Counted from the first letter of the stretch, positions 1 through 5,204 are shown. The stretch is 5,204 bases of DNA from Acidobacteriota bacterium (GCA_021782525.1 JAJXUY010000151.1:1-5204), one strand, 5' to 3'. Program-made: numbers and translations. The notes: a model not told the origin generated them from the letters alone.

Positions 1-668
1 TCGCCTACCTTGCGCTGGCGCCGTTCCTGCGCCTGGCGGTGGTCACCAACGCGGTCTACGTCGTGGCGGGCGTCGTGATGACCGTCGCCGGCGCCGCGGT
101 GCTGCGGCGCAACCGCTACCTCCACCTGCACCTGTTTGGGCACCACCATGAGAGCGGCGAGGGGATGGAGCCGACGAGCGGCGTGCTCGGACGCCACCAC
201 ACCGCGCCCGCGGCCGCGCAGGCGCCCCCCGTGCGCTGGACGCTCATCCACGGGTTCATTGCCGGGTTCGGCTTCGGGGCGTTCGCGATCTTCGTCAACA
301 CGGTCGCGGCGCCAGCGATGCCTAGCGCCTGGCTCGGGTTTCTGCCCGGCCTCCTCTTCGGCCTCGGCACGATGATCACGCTCGCGGCGGTGGGCGCCCT
401 GTTCGGCGCCTCGCTGCGCTGGACGCGCGCGCTGCGCGAGGACGAGGTCCGCCGCATCGGCTCGCAGACCGGTGGCCGCACGCTCCTGTTCGGCGGCGTG
501 CTGTTTGTCCTCGTCGGCGTCCTCGGCCTCACCGGGGTCGACCGCCGGCTGCCGGTGAACCCGGGTGAGTCGCTGATCTGGGTGTTCATGGTTGCCGTCG
601 CGCTGCCCGCGTTCATCTACTCGTTCAAGGAGGTCAGGAACGCGCGGCGGGAGTGCAACCCCTGCTGA
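1..668 (+). CDS. Polytopic membrane protein with His-rich loop, possible metal/anion transporter (5' end outside window)
   Basis: The frame is open from the first complete codon at position 3 to TGA at 666-668, so the gene begins upstream. An internal GTG at 39 is unlikely to be the start, because the residues before it are hydrophobic and continuous with the first membrane segment. About five hydrophobic segments are visible, near nt 20-110, 238-310, 331-405, 478-535 and 568-630. The loop after the first (nt 118-215) is very rich in histidine (HLHLHLFGHHH, then RHH), which suggests metal binding or sensing. The second segment carries a glycine-rich HGFIAGFGFGAF stretch, and such Gly-rich helices recall NicO/UreH or TauE/SafE-like transporters. 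That family link is a guess from style, not a recognised signature. The C-terminus is short and charged and ends in NPC. The next gene starts 125 bases downstream with its own possible promoter, so an operon is not evident. Confidence 0.6.
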   Translation, partial: AYLALAPFLRLAVVTNAVYVVAGVVMTVAGAAVLRRNRYLHLHLFGHHHESGEGMEPTSGVLGRHHTAPAAAQAPPVRWTLIHGFIAGFGFGAFAIFVNTVAAPAMPSAWLGFLPGLLFGLGTMITLAAVGALFGASLRWTRALREDEVRRIGSQTGGRTLLFGGVLFVLVGVLGLTGVDRRLPVNPGESLIWVFMVAVALPAFIYSFKEVRNARRECNPC

Positions 669-766
669 GGCCAGCGCCGCCTCCCGGCCGGCCCTCGGCG
701 TCACCGTTTCGACCGCTCGCTCGTCTCTATCTGGTGCACGGCCCCGGGTGGGGCACGGGGCGACAG

Positions 767-772
767 TATGAT
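767..772 (+). promoter_or_regulatory. Candidate -10 box (TATGAT) for the diguanylate cyclase gene
   Basis: TATGAT matches the sigma70 -10 consensus at five of six positions and stands out in a GC-rich spacer. It lies 21 bases before the chosen ATG, which would give a short 5' leader holding the ribosome binding site. No recognisable -35 box lies 16-18 bases upstream (the sequence there is CCGGGT), so the call is tentative. Confidence 0.35.
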
Positions 773-784
773 GGGTGGGGGCCG

Positions 785-790
785 GGAGGT
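785..790 (+). promoter_or_regulatory. Ribosome binding site that sets the cyclase start
   Basis: GGAGGT lies just before ATG 794 with a short gap of three to four bases. It supports this start over an in-frame ATG at 653, which would overlap the upstream gene and add 47 Pro/Gly/Arg-rich residues with no domain character. Confidence 0.65.
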
Positions 791-793
791 CGA

Positions 794-1654
794 ATGGCGT
801 CGTCCGTGCGGGGGATCAGAATCGGCCCGGTGGCTGCGACCGCCCTCGGCGTTGCCCTGGTGGCCGCCGTGGGCTGGGTGGACTTCATCACCGGCCGCGA
901 CGTCGCCGTCACCGTGTTCTACCTTCCCGGCGTGTTCGTCGCTGCATGGTTCGGTGGGACGGTGAGCGGCCTGGTCGTCGCCGGATTGGCCACCACGGTG
1001 TGGCTGCTCGCGGACCGGTTCGGCGGTTCCATCGACTTCGGCCCGCTGGTTCCGGAGTGGAACGCCCTCGGTCTGCTCGTGCTTCTCGTGGTCGGCGTCG
1101 CCGGCGTGGCCAAGCTGAAGGGCGCACTGCGTCGCGAGCGGGCGCTCTCGCGCGAGGACCCGACGACCGGCGTCGCGAACGCCCGCGCGTTCGTGGAGGC
1201 GGCCGGGCGCGAGATCGAGCGCTCGCGGCGGTCGGGACGGCCGTTCTCTCTCGTGTTCGCCGACTGCGACGACTTCAAGGTGGTCAACGACACGCACGGC
1301 CACATGGCCGGCGACGCTGTGCTGCGAGCCGTCGCGCAACGGATCCGCGCCGCGGTGCGCGAGGTCGACATCCTGGCGAGGCTGGGCGGGGACGAGTTCG
1401 TCGTGCTGATGCCCGAGACCGGCGAGGAGGGCGCCCGCGCGGCCGTGGAACGCATCCGCGCCGCGCTCAGGGGCCCGGACGCCGGCCGTGTTCCGGTGAC
1501 GCTCAGCATCGGCCTGGCGACGTTCTCGGGCGACTGGCCGTCGCTCGAGGAGGCGCTGCGCGACGCCGATCGCCTGATGTACGCCGCGAAGAGCGCCGGG
1601 AAGGACACGGTCCGGACCGAGGCGTTCCGCACCGTTCGAGCCCTGGCGCTCTGA
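794..1654 (+). CDS. Membrane-anchored diguanylate cyclase (GGDEF domain)
   Basis: This 286-residue protein should make the second messenger cyclic di-GMP from two GTP at the inner face of the membrane. Residues 1-108 form an N-terminal region of about four hydrophobic segments (near 12-28, 36-54, 57-75 and 91-106). It contains DFITG (30-34) and FYLPGVFVAAWFGG (42-55), a pattern often found ahead of GGDEF or histidine-kinase domains and presumed to be sensory. A short charged linker (109-120) leads to the GGDEF domain (about 121-275). That domain has DPTTGVAN at 122-129, the Mg/nucleotide-binding D157 and N165-D166 within DCDDFKVVNDTHGH, and an intact GGDEF signature at 198-202. An RxxD inhibitory site (REVD, 189-192) sits exactly five residues before GGDEF, so the enzyme is probably active and product-inhibited. 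There is no EAL or HD-GYP domain. The gene is convergent with asnB, and the spacer shows no clear terminator. Confidence 0.93.
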   Translation: MASSVRGIRIGPVAATALGVALVAAVGWVDFITGRDVAVTVFYLPGVFVAAWFGGTVSGLVVAGLATTVWLLADRFGGSIDFGPLVPEWNALGLLVLLVVGVAGVAKLKGALRRERALSREDPTTGVANARAFVEAAGREIERSRRSGRPFSLVFADCDDFKVVNDTHGHMAGDAVLRAVAQRIRAAVREVDILARLGGDEFVVLMPETGEEGARAAVERIRAALRGPDAGRVPVTLSIGLATFSGDWPSLEEALRDADRLMYAAKSAGKDTVRTEAFRTVRALAL

Positions 1655-1734
1655 GCGCACGCCCGCGCGCGGTCTCGCATCGCGTTAGCACCACGGCTCG
1701 TCATCTCGTGAGGCGACGCCAGGGACCGCCCGGA

Positions 1735-3399
1735 TCACAGGCTGTCGCGATGCACGCCGCGCACGGCGCGGCCGGAAGGGTCGGCAGCGGCGCGGAACGC
1801 CGCGTCCCACTCGATCGCCGCCGGCGTTGAGCAGGCGATGCTCGGCCCGCCGGGCACGCACGCCGCGGCGGCCGCCGACGGGAAGTGCTGCTCGAACAGC
1901 GACCGGTAGAGGTACGCCTCCTTGGTGGCGGGAGGGTTGATGCCGAACCGCGCCGCGGCGCGCCCCATCTGCTCGTCGGTGACCTCACGCCCGGCAAGCG
2001 CCTTGAGCGAGTCGATCCAGCCGTAGCCGACGCCGTCGGAAAACTGCTCTTTCTGGCGCCACAGGATTGCGTCCGGCAGCGCGCCGCGGAACGCATCGCG
2101 TAGCACCTGCTTTTCGATCCCCCCCGGCGCCACCAGCTTCGCCGCCGGATCGAACGCCATCGCCGTGTCGAGGAACTCGCGGTCGAGGAACGGCACCCGC
2201 GCCTCGACCCCCCACGCCGCCATCGCCTTGTTGGCGCGCAGGCAGTCGAACCAGTGCAGCTGGTCGAGCTTGCGCACCGTCTCCTCGTGCAGCGCCCGCG
2301 CCGACGGTGCCTTGTGGAAGTAGAGGTAACCGGCGAAGATCTCATCCGCGCCCTCGCCCGAGAGCACCATCTTCACCCCCATCGCCTTGATGCGCCGTGC
2401 CATCAGATACATCGGCGTCGACGCGCGCACGGTGGTCACGTCGTAGCTCTCGATCTGGTAGATCACGTCGGCGAGCGCGTCGAGCCCCTCCTGCACCGTG
2501 TAGTGGAACTCGTGGTGCACCGATCCGAGCGCCTCCGAAACGGTGCGCGCGGCGGCGAGGTCGGGGGCGCCGTCGAGGCCGATCGAGAATGTGTGCAGGC
2601 GCGGCCACCACGCCTCGCTGCGACCACCCTCCTCGACGCGACGCCGGGCGAAGCGGGCGGCGGTCGCGGCGATGAGCGACGAGTCGAGCCCACCCGAGAG
2701 CAGCACCCCGTACGGCACGTCGCTCATGAGCTGCCGCTCGACCGCGCGCTCGAGCGCGGAGCGCAGCGCGGCGCCGTCCGCCGGCCGGCCCGCGACCGCC
2801 TCGTACGGCCGCCACGCCGGCGCCCAGTAGCGCCGCGGCGCGCCCTCGTCGCTCGCGAACACGTGCCCGGGCGGGAACTCCGTGACATCGCGACAGACGC
2901 CCTCGAGCGCCTTGAGCTCCGAGGCCACGAACGTCCGCCCGGCGTCGTCGTGGCCCCAGTAGAGCGGGCACACGCCAACCGGGTCGCGCCCCGCGACCCA
3001 GCGCCCGCGCGCCGTGTCCCAGAGGACGAAGGCGAAGATGCCGTTGAGGTCGTCGAGGAAGGCGGCGCCGCGCTGCTGGTAGAGCGCCAGGATCACCTCG
3101 CAGTCGGAGGCGGTGCGGAAGGCGTACGGCGCCGCGAGCCCCGCCTCGAGCAGCGCGTGGTTGTAGATCTCGCCGTTGACCGAGAGCACGCAGCTCCCGT
3201 CCGGGGAAACGAGCGGCTGCGCGCCGTGCTCGAGGTCGACGATGGCGAGCCGCTCGTGGGCGAGGACGGCGCGCTCGTCCGCGTACACCCCGCTCCAGTC
3301 CGGCCCGCGATGGCGCTGCCGCCGTGACAGCCGCAGTGCGAGCGGGCGCAGGCGCGCCGCGCCGCCGTTCGCGTCGAAGATCCCCAGGATTCCGCACAT
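1735..3399 (-). CDS. asnB: Asparagine synthetase B, glutamine-hydrolysing
   Basis: AsnB converts aspartate, glutamine and ATP to asparagine, glutamate, AMP and pyrophosphate in the cytoplasm. The product is 554 residues, the same length as I recall for E. coli AsnB, and it reads collinearly with that protein from end to end. The N-terminal class II glutaminase domain begins MCGILG. Cys2 becomes the nucleophile after Met removal, which fixes the start at 3399 even though the frame stays open 25 codons further. HERL (R50), NGEIYN (75-80) and SDCE (98-101) line the glutamine pocket. The synthetase domain has the PP-loop SGGLDSS (235-241), SGEGADE (347-353), ARVPFLD (400-406) and WRQKEQFSDGVGY (447-459). 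The tail VPGGPS...AIEWD...DPSGRAV is typical of this subgroup. GGAAAGGAG at 3408-3416 is a good ribosome binding site, eight bases before ATG. Expression appears to be controlled by the attenuator described upstream. Nothing is missing or broken. Confidence 0.97.
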   Translation of the reverse strand: MCGILGIFDANGGAARLRPLALRLSRRQRHRGPDWSGVYADERAVLAHERLAIVDLEHGAQPLVSPDGSCVLSVNGEIYNHALLEAGLAAPYAFRTASDCEVILALYQQRGAAFLDDLNGIFAFVLWDTARGRWVAGRDPVGVCPLYWGHDDAGRTFVASELKALEGVCRDVTEFPPGHVFASDEGAPRRYWAPAWRPYEAVAGRPADGAALRSALERAVERQLMSDVPYGVLLSGGLDSSLIAATAARFARRRVEEGGRSEAWWPRLHTFSIGLDGAPDLAAARTVSEALGSVHHEFHYTVQEGLDALADVIYQIESYDVTTVRASTPMYLMARRIKAMGVKMVLSGEGADEIFAGYLYFHKAPSARALHEETVRKLDQLHWFDCLRANKAMAAWGVEARVPFLDREFLDTAMAFDPAAKLVAPGGIEKQVLRDAFRGALPDAILWRQKEQFSDGVGYGWIDSLKALAGREVTDEQMGRAAARFGINPPATKEAYLYRSLFEQHFPSAAAAACVPGGPSIACSTPAAIEWDAAFRAAADPSGRAVRGVHRDSL

Positions 3400-3407
3400 C
3401 GTCTCGG

Positions 3408-3416
3408 CTCCTTTCC
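3408..3416 (-). promoter_or_regulatory. Ribosome binding site of asnB
   Basis: GGAAAGGAG on the minus strand lies eight bases before the ATG of the MCGILG start. This agrees with the need for Cys at position 2 and argues against the upstream in-frame ATG at 3474, which lies inside the attenuator. Confidence 0.85.
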
Positions 3417-3429
3417 CCGCCAAGGCGCG

Positions 3430-3466
3430 AAAGAAAAGAGCCCCCAACCGTTTCGGCCGGGGGCTC
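3430..3466 (-). terminator. Intrinsic terminator in the asnB leader (attenuator)
   Basis: On the minus strand, GAGCCCCC (3466-3459) pairs perfectly with GGGGGCTC (3445-3438). The stem continues inward through two G-U wobbles and CCG/CGG around an AAA loop, giving about 13 pairs. It is followed directly by TTTTCTTT (3437-3430). This is a canonical Rho-independent terminator, yet it lies between a promoter and the asnB start, 30 bases before the ATG. That placement marks it as a regulatory attenuator and not the end of another gene. Its 5' arm is also the 3' arm of the competing antiterminator. Confidence 0.9.
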
Positions 3467-3505
3467 GGTAGCACCGTCGGGCGTGCGGCGCGCTACACGT
3501 GCCCC
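3460..3505 (-). promoter_or_regulatory. Antiterminator hairpin of the asnB attenuator
   Basis: On the minus strand the 5' arm (3505-3492) reads GGGGC, A, CG, T, GTAGC. The 3' arm (3472-3460) reads GCTAC, CG, A, GCCCC. They pair as 5 + 2 + 5 base pairs with one bulged U and one A-A mismatch, and two more pairs can form inside. The 3' arm overlaps the first bases of the terminator stem (3466-3460), so the two structures cannot coexist. The 5' arm spans the leader peptide stop codon TAG (3495-3493). A ribosome that finishes the peptide would therefore cover it and allow termination. Confidence 0.75.
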
Positions 3506-3564
3506 TCCGGGCCGGCGTTGGTATTGCCGCCCACGACACCGAGGGACGTGTTCACGCGTCGCAT
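3493..3564 (-). CDS. Asn-rich leader peptide of the asnB attenuator (23 residues)
   Basis: This small frame runs from ATG (3564-3562) to TAG (3495-3493). It begins MRRVNTS and contains GGNTNAG before ending GHV. It has three asparagines (residues 5, 14 and 16; codons AAC, AAT, AAC), against roughly 1% Asn in the neighbouring proteins. The last Asn codon (3519-3517) ends 11 bases before the antiterminator 5' arm. A ribosome stalled there would leave that arm free, while one at the stop codon would cover it. The peptide itself probably has no function; its translation senses charged tRNA-Asn. No Shine-Dalgarno precedes the ATG, and the -10 box ends only nine bases upstream, so translation may be nearly leaderless. 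An in-frame GTG at 3555 is a less likely start that keeps all three Asn codons. Confidence 0.75.
   Translation of the reverse strand: MRRVNTSLGVVGGNTNAGPEGHV
3509..3532 (-). other. Hairpin displaying the Asn-Thr-Asn codons in its loop
   Basis: GGGCGGC (3532-3526) can pair with GCCG-g-CCC (3516-3509), seven pairs with one bulged G. This leaves exactly the nine bases AATACCAAC (3525-3517), the Asn-Thr-Asn codons, as the loop. It does not overlap the antiterminator arm. It may act as a polymerase pause hairpin that synchronises the ribosome, as hairpins near leader-peptide codons do in known attenuators. The pairing is seen in the sequence; the role is inference. Confidence 0.45.
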
Positions 3565-3573
3565 CGTGTCGCG

Positions 3574-3602
3574 ACGCTACCCGACGCCGCGCCGCGTGTC
3601 AA
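3574..3602 (-). promoter_or_regulatory. Sigma70-type promoter of asnB and its leader
   Basis: On the minus strand a perfect TTGACA -35 box (3602-3597) is followed by exactly 17 bases and then TAGCGT (3579-3574). The latter keeps the T, A and final T that matter most in a -10 box. Transcription should start about 5-9 bases further on (near 3569-3565), at or just before the leader peptide ATG at 3564. The position upstream of leader peptide, antiterminator and terminator completes the attenuation unit. Confidence 0.8.
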
Positions 3603-3681
3603 CCGCAACACCGCCCGGCGAGCGGATAGGCGAGATGCCGATACCTGCTGCTGATTGCTGGCGTCACCTCGGCTGCGGCGG

Positions 3682-3687
3682 TACGAT
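3682..3687 (+). promoter_or_regulatory. Candidate -10 box for the MBL-fold hydrolase gene
   Basis: TACGAT is the best -10-like hexamer in the spacer reading toward the hydrolase. The nearest -35-like hexamer, TTGCTG at 3655-3660, is 21 bases away, which is too far for a good promoter. If used, it would give a leader of roughly 90 bases. The rest of 3603-3782 shows no gene or other clear structure apart from the hairpin at 3758-3771. Confidence 0.25.
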
Positions 3688-3757
3688 CCTCTCCGTCGCG
3701 AAGCCGTCCCGGCGGCGGGCGGGGTGCCGATCGGGAATCCTCAACCCGCGCACGTTG

Positions 3758-3777
3758 TCCTCCTTGGAGGGAAGGGA
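3758..3777 (+). promoter_or_regulatory. Ribosome binding region of the hydrolase, with a hairpin over GGAGG
   Basis: GGAGG (3766-3770) lies 12 bases before ATG 3783, and a second purine run GAAGGGA (3771-3777) lies closer. CCTC (3759-3762) can pair with GAGG (3767-3770) around a CTTG loop, and a flanking T-G wobble can extend the stem. C(CUUG)G is a known stable RNA tetraloop. This would hide the GGAGG core and may leave AAGG (3772-3775), seven bases from the ATG, as the working site. Confidence 0.45.
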
Positions 3778-3782
3778 CCATC

Positions 3783-4703
3783 ATGGATCCGAGCGCTTAC
3801 CCCATCCAGACCCTCGACCTCGACTTCCAGGGAGAGCCTGGAGTCATCGCCGCGTTCCTCGTCCGCACGAGCGCGGGGCCGCTCCTCGTCGAGTCGGGGC
3901 CCGCCTCCACCTACGCGGCCCTCGCGGCCGCCCTGCGCCGCGCCGGCGTGGAGCCGGCCGATGTCAGGCACGTCCTCCTTACCCACATCCACCTCGACCA
4001 CGCCGGCGCGGCGTGGCGGCTGGCCTCTCTCGGCGCCGAGGTGCACGTCCACCCGGCCGGAGCGCCCCACCTCCAGGACCCCTCCAAGCTGCTGGCCTCG
4101 GCGCGCAAGATCTACCAGGAGCAGATGGACCCGCTGTGGGGGGCGCTGGAACCGATCCCCGCCGAGCGCATCCGGCTGCTGGCCGACGGCGAGGTCCTGC
4201 GCTTCGGGGACGTGGCGATCGAGGCGCTCTTCACGCCGGGCCACGCGATCCACCACGTCGCGTACCGGCTCGACGGGGCCGTCTTCACCGGCGACGTGGG
4301 GGGCGTGCGGATCGACGGCGGCCCGGCGGTGGCGCCGTGCCCGCCTCCGGACATCGACCTGGAGCTGTGGAGGGTCTCCCTCGACCGGATCCGCGCCGTG
4401 CGGCCGCAGGTGCTCTACCTCACCCATTTCGGACCGTTCGCCGACGCGGCCGAGCACCTCGACGGCGTGGAGCGGAGCCTGCGCGGACTCTCGGCGTGGG
4501 TCCTCGAGCGCATGCGCGCCGGCGATGCCGAGAGCGAGCTCGTGACCCGCCTCGACGCCTACGCCCGCGGCTACCTCGACGGCGTTTCGGGCAGGGAGGG
4601 GCTGGCGCGCTCCTACCAGCTCGCCAACCCGGCGTTCATGAGCGCGGCCGGCCTCGCCCGCTACTGGCGCAAGGCCCACCCGGACGCGCTGGCGAGCTCG
4701 TAG
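3783..4703 (+). CDS. MBL-fold metallo-hydrolase (glyoxalase II-like superfamily)
   Basis: This 306-residue, apparently cytoplasmic protein has a complete metallo-beta-lactamase-fold metal site. It has HIHLDH at 68-73 (H68, H70, D72, H73), TPGH at 151-154 (H154), TGD at 169-171 (D171) and LTHFGPF at 213-219 (H215). These would bind two metal ions, as in glyoxalase II-type hydrolases. There is no signal peptide, so it is not a secreted beta-lactamase. Residues 91-140 form an insertion before the conserved GD-containing half. Residues 220-306 form a mainly helical C-terminal extension (LDGVERSLRGL, YARGYLDGV, LARYWRK) that may shape the substrate pocket. The substrate cannot be told from sequence; hydrolysis of a thioester, lactone or other ester is possible. 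The start is the first ATG after a purine-rich ribosome site. It is divergent from asnB and stands alone. Confidence 0.9.
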   Translation: MDPSAYPIQTLDLDFQGEPGVIAAFLVRTSAGPLLVESGPASTYAALAAALRRAGVEPADVRHVLLTHIHLDHAGAAWRLASLGAEVHVHPAGAPHLQDPSKLLASARKIYQEQMDPLWGALEPIPAERIRLLADGEVLRFGDVAIEALFTPGHAIHHVAYRLDGAVFTGDVGGVRIDGGPAVAPCPPPDIDLELWRVSLDRIRAVRPQVLYLTHFGPFADAAEHLDGVERSLRGLSAWVLERMRAGDAESELVTRLDAYARGYLDGVSGREGLARSYQLANPAFMSAAGLARYWRKAHPDALASS

Positions 4704-4752
4704 CCGCGCCCCGCGACGCCGCCGCGCGCTGCTATCGTTCCCGCCCTCGTCA

Positions 4753-4794
4753 GCCTGCGAGGTTGCTTCGGCCGCTGCGCGGCCTCGCAATGAG
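4753..4794. repeat. REP-like intergenic palindrome between convergent genes
   Basis: TGCGAGG (4756-4762) is matched by CCTCGCA (4783-4789), and an inner alternative stem GGCCG/CGGCC occupies 4770-4784. Read on the minus strand it begins TCATTGCGAGG and continues through GGCCGAAGCAA. This resembles the CATTGCGAGG...GAAGCAA class of short palindromic repeats found scattered between genes in many bacteria. It lies between two converging genes, a typical site for such elements. There is no T-run, so it is not a classic terminator, though the hairpin may limit read-through. Only one copy is in the window, so repetition is inferred. Confidence 0.55.
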
Positions 4795-4830
4795 CGAGTG
4801 GTGTCGGCGTCGCCAGGACCCGGGTCGGCG

Positions 4831-5204
4831 CTACCCCTTGAGCTCGGGGAAGTCCTCTTCCCAGAACTCGCCCTCGCCCCGCTCGCCCGCCGCGGAGCGG
4901 CGCCGCAGATCGACGCGGCGGATCTTGCCCGAGATGGTCTTGGGCAGCTCCGAGAACTCGATGCGGCGGATGCGCTTGTACGGCGACAGGCGCTCGCGCG
5001 CGAAACGGAAGAGAGCGAGGGCGGTCTCGCGGTCGGGCGGGTAGCCGGCGCGCAGGACCACGTACGCCTTCGGCACCGCCAGCTTCAGCGGGTCGGGGCT
5101 CGGCACCACGGCCGCCTCGGCCACGGCCTCGTGCTCGATGAGGAACGACTCCAGCTCGAACGGGCTGATCCGGTAGTCCGAGCTCTTGAAGACGTCGTCC
5201 GCCC
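4831..5204 (-). CDS. Acyl-CoA synthetase (AMP-forming), C-terminal part; 5' end outside window
   Basis: The visible 123 codons run from the window edge to TAG at 4833-4831. They are the small C-terminal domain of an ANL-superfamily enzyme, which activates a carboxylate with ATP and transfers it to CoA. The fragment opens with DDVFKSSDYRISPFELES, the hinge region and A8-type motif. It continues through HEAVAEAAVVPSPD and VPKAYVVL, and has LSPYKRIRRIEF and PKTISGKIRR near the end. The lysine of SGK (codon 4926-4924) is the conserved catalytic lysine of adenylate formation. The pattern is closest to acetyl- or medium-chain acyl-CoA synthetases. The adenylation domain is not in view, so the acyl substrate cannot be named. 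An acidic tail (EFWEEDFPEL) follows. An internal GTG at 5124 is not the start, because the conserved domain continues upstream of it. Confidence 0.93.
   Translation of the reverse strand, partial: ADDVFKSSDYRISPFELESFLIEHEAVAEAAVVPSPDPLKLAVPKAYVVLRAGYPPDRETALALFRFARERLSPYKRIRRIEFSELPKTISGKIRRVDLRRRSAAGERGEGEFWEEDFPELKG

Noticed and set aside
653..793. N-terminal extension of the diguanylate cyclase to ATG 653
   Set aside because: The added 47 residues are Pro/Gly/Arg-rich without domain character and would overlap the upstream gene. A GGAGGT site lies just before ATG 794.
701..1704. Minus-strand open frames across the cyclase gene
   Set aside because: They lack recognisable domains and are antisense to a clear GGDEF gene. 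High GC content leaves such frames open by chance.
1655..1734. Terminator between the convergent cyclase and asnB genes
   Set aside because: Only short GC stems such as GGCG...CGCC are present, with no T-run on either strand, so no intrinsic terminator can be supported.
3400..3474. Upstream in-frame ATG of asnB at 3474
   Set aside because: It would bury the essential Cys2 nucleophile, and it lies before the terminator hairpin. The ATG at 3399 has its own good ribosome binding site.
3430..3570. T-box riboswitch for tRNA-Asn upstream of asnB
   Set aside because: The leader is only about 135 bases long, too short for a usual stem I. The segment before the terminator reads GGTGCTACCGAG, which lacks the TGGC expected to pair with the tRNA-Asn acceptor end. 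The short Asn-rich ORF explains the region better.
4817..4826. GACCCGGGTC palindrome as an operator site
   Set aside because: A ten-base GC palindrome just after the end of a gene is expected by chance in this composition and has no promoter nearby.
3176..5044. Long plus-strand open frame overlapping asnB, the hydrolase and the acyl-CoA synthetase
   Set aside because: Its translation is Arg/Pro-rich low-complexity sequence, typical of a shadow frame in GC-rich DNA. It overlaps three well-supported genes in other frames.

Overview
The window is GC-rich bacterial chromosome (roughly 70% GC by eye), with dense coding and strong G/C bias at third codon positions. The phylum cannot be fixed from the sequence alone. 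The gene styles would fit Acidobacteriota, Myxococcota, Actinomycetota or a similar GC-rich lineage. I see no phage, transposase, plasmid, tRNA, rRNA or CRISPR sequence.

Layout, left to right: (1) the 3' part of a polytopic membrane protein with a His-rich loop (+, cut by the window start); (2) a membrane-anchored GGDEF diguanylate cyclase (+, 794-1654); (3) a full-length AsnB-type glutamine-hydrolysing asparagine synthetase (-, 1735-3399), convergent with the cyclase; (4) a 383-base divergent intergenic region; (5) an MBL-fold metallo-hydrolase (+, 3783-4703); (6) a short convergent spacer holding a REP-like palindrome; (7) the C-terminal part of an acyl-CoA synthetase (-, 4831 to beyond the window end).

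The most notable element is the asnB leader (about 3430-3602, minus strand). It reads in order as a sigma70-like promoter (TTGACA, 17 bp, TAGCGT), a 23-codon leader peptide starting about 9 nt after the -10 box and containing three Asn codons (including Asn-Thr-Asn), an antiterminator hairpin whose 5' arm spans the leader stop codon, and an intrinsic terminator that shares its arm with the antiterminator. Together these form a textbook-style ribosome-mediated transcription attenuator. It would let asnB be transcribed only when charged tRNA-Asn is scarce. The proteins in this window contain very little Asn (about 1%), so 3 in 23 is a marked enrichment.

The other genes look like unrelated housekeeping or signalling genes. 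There is no obvious multi-gene operon: each gene stands alone or is divergent or convergent with its neighbour.
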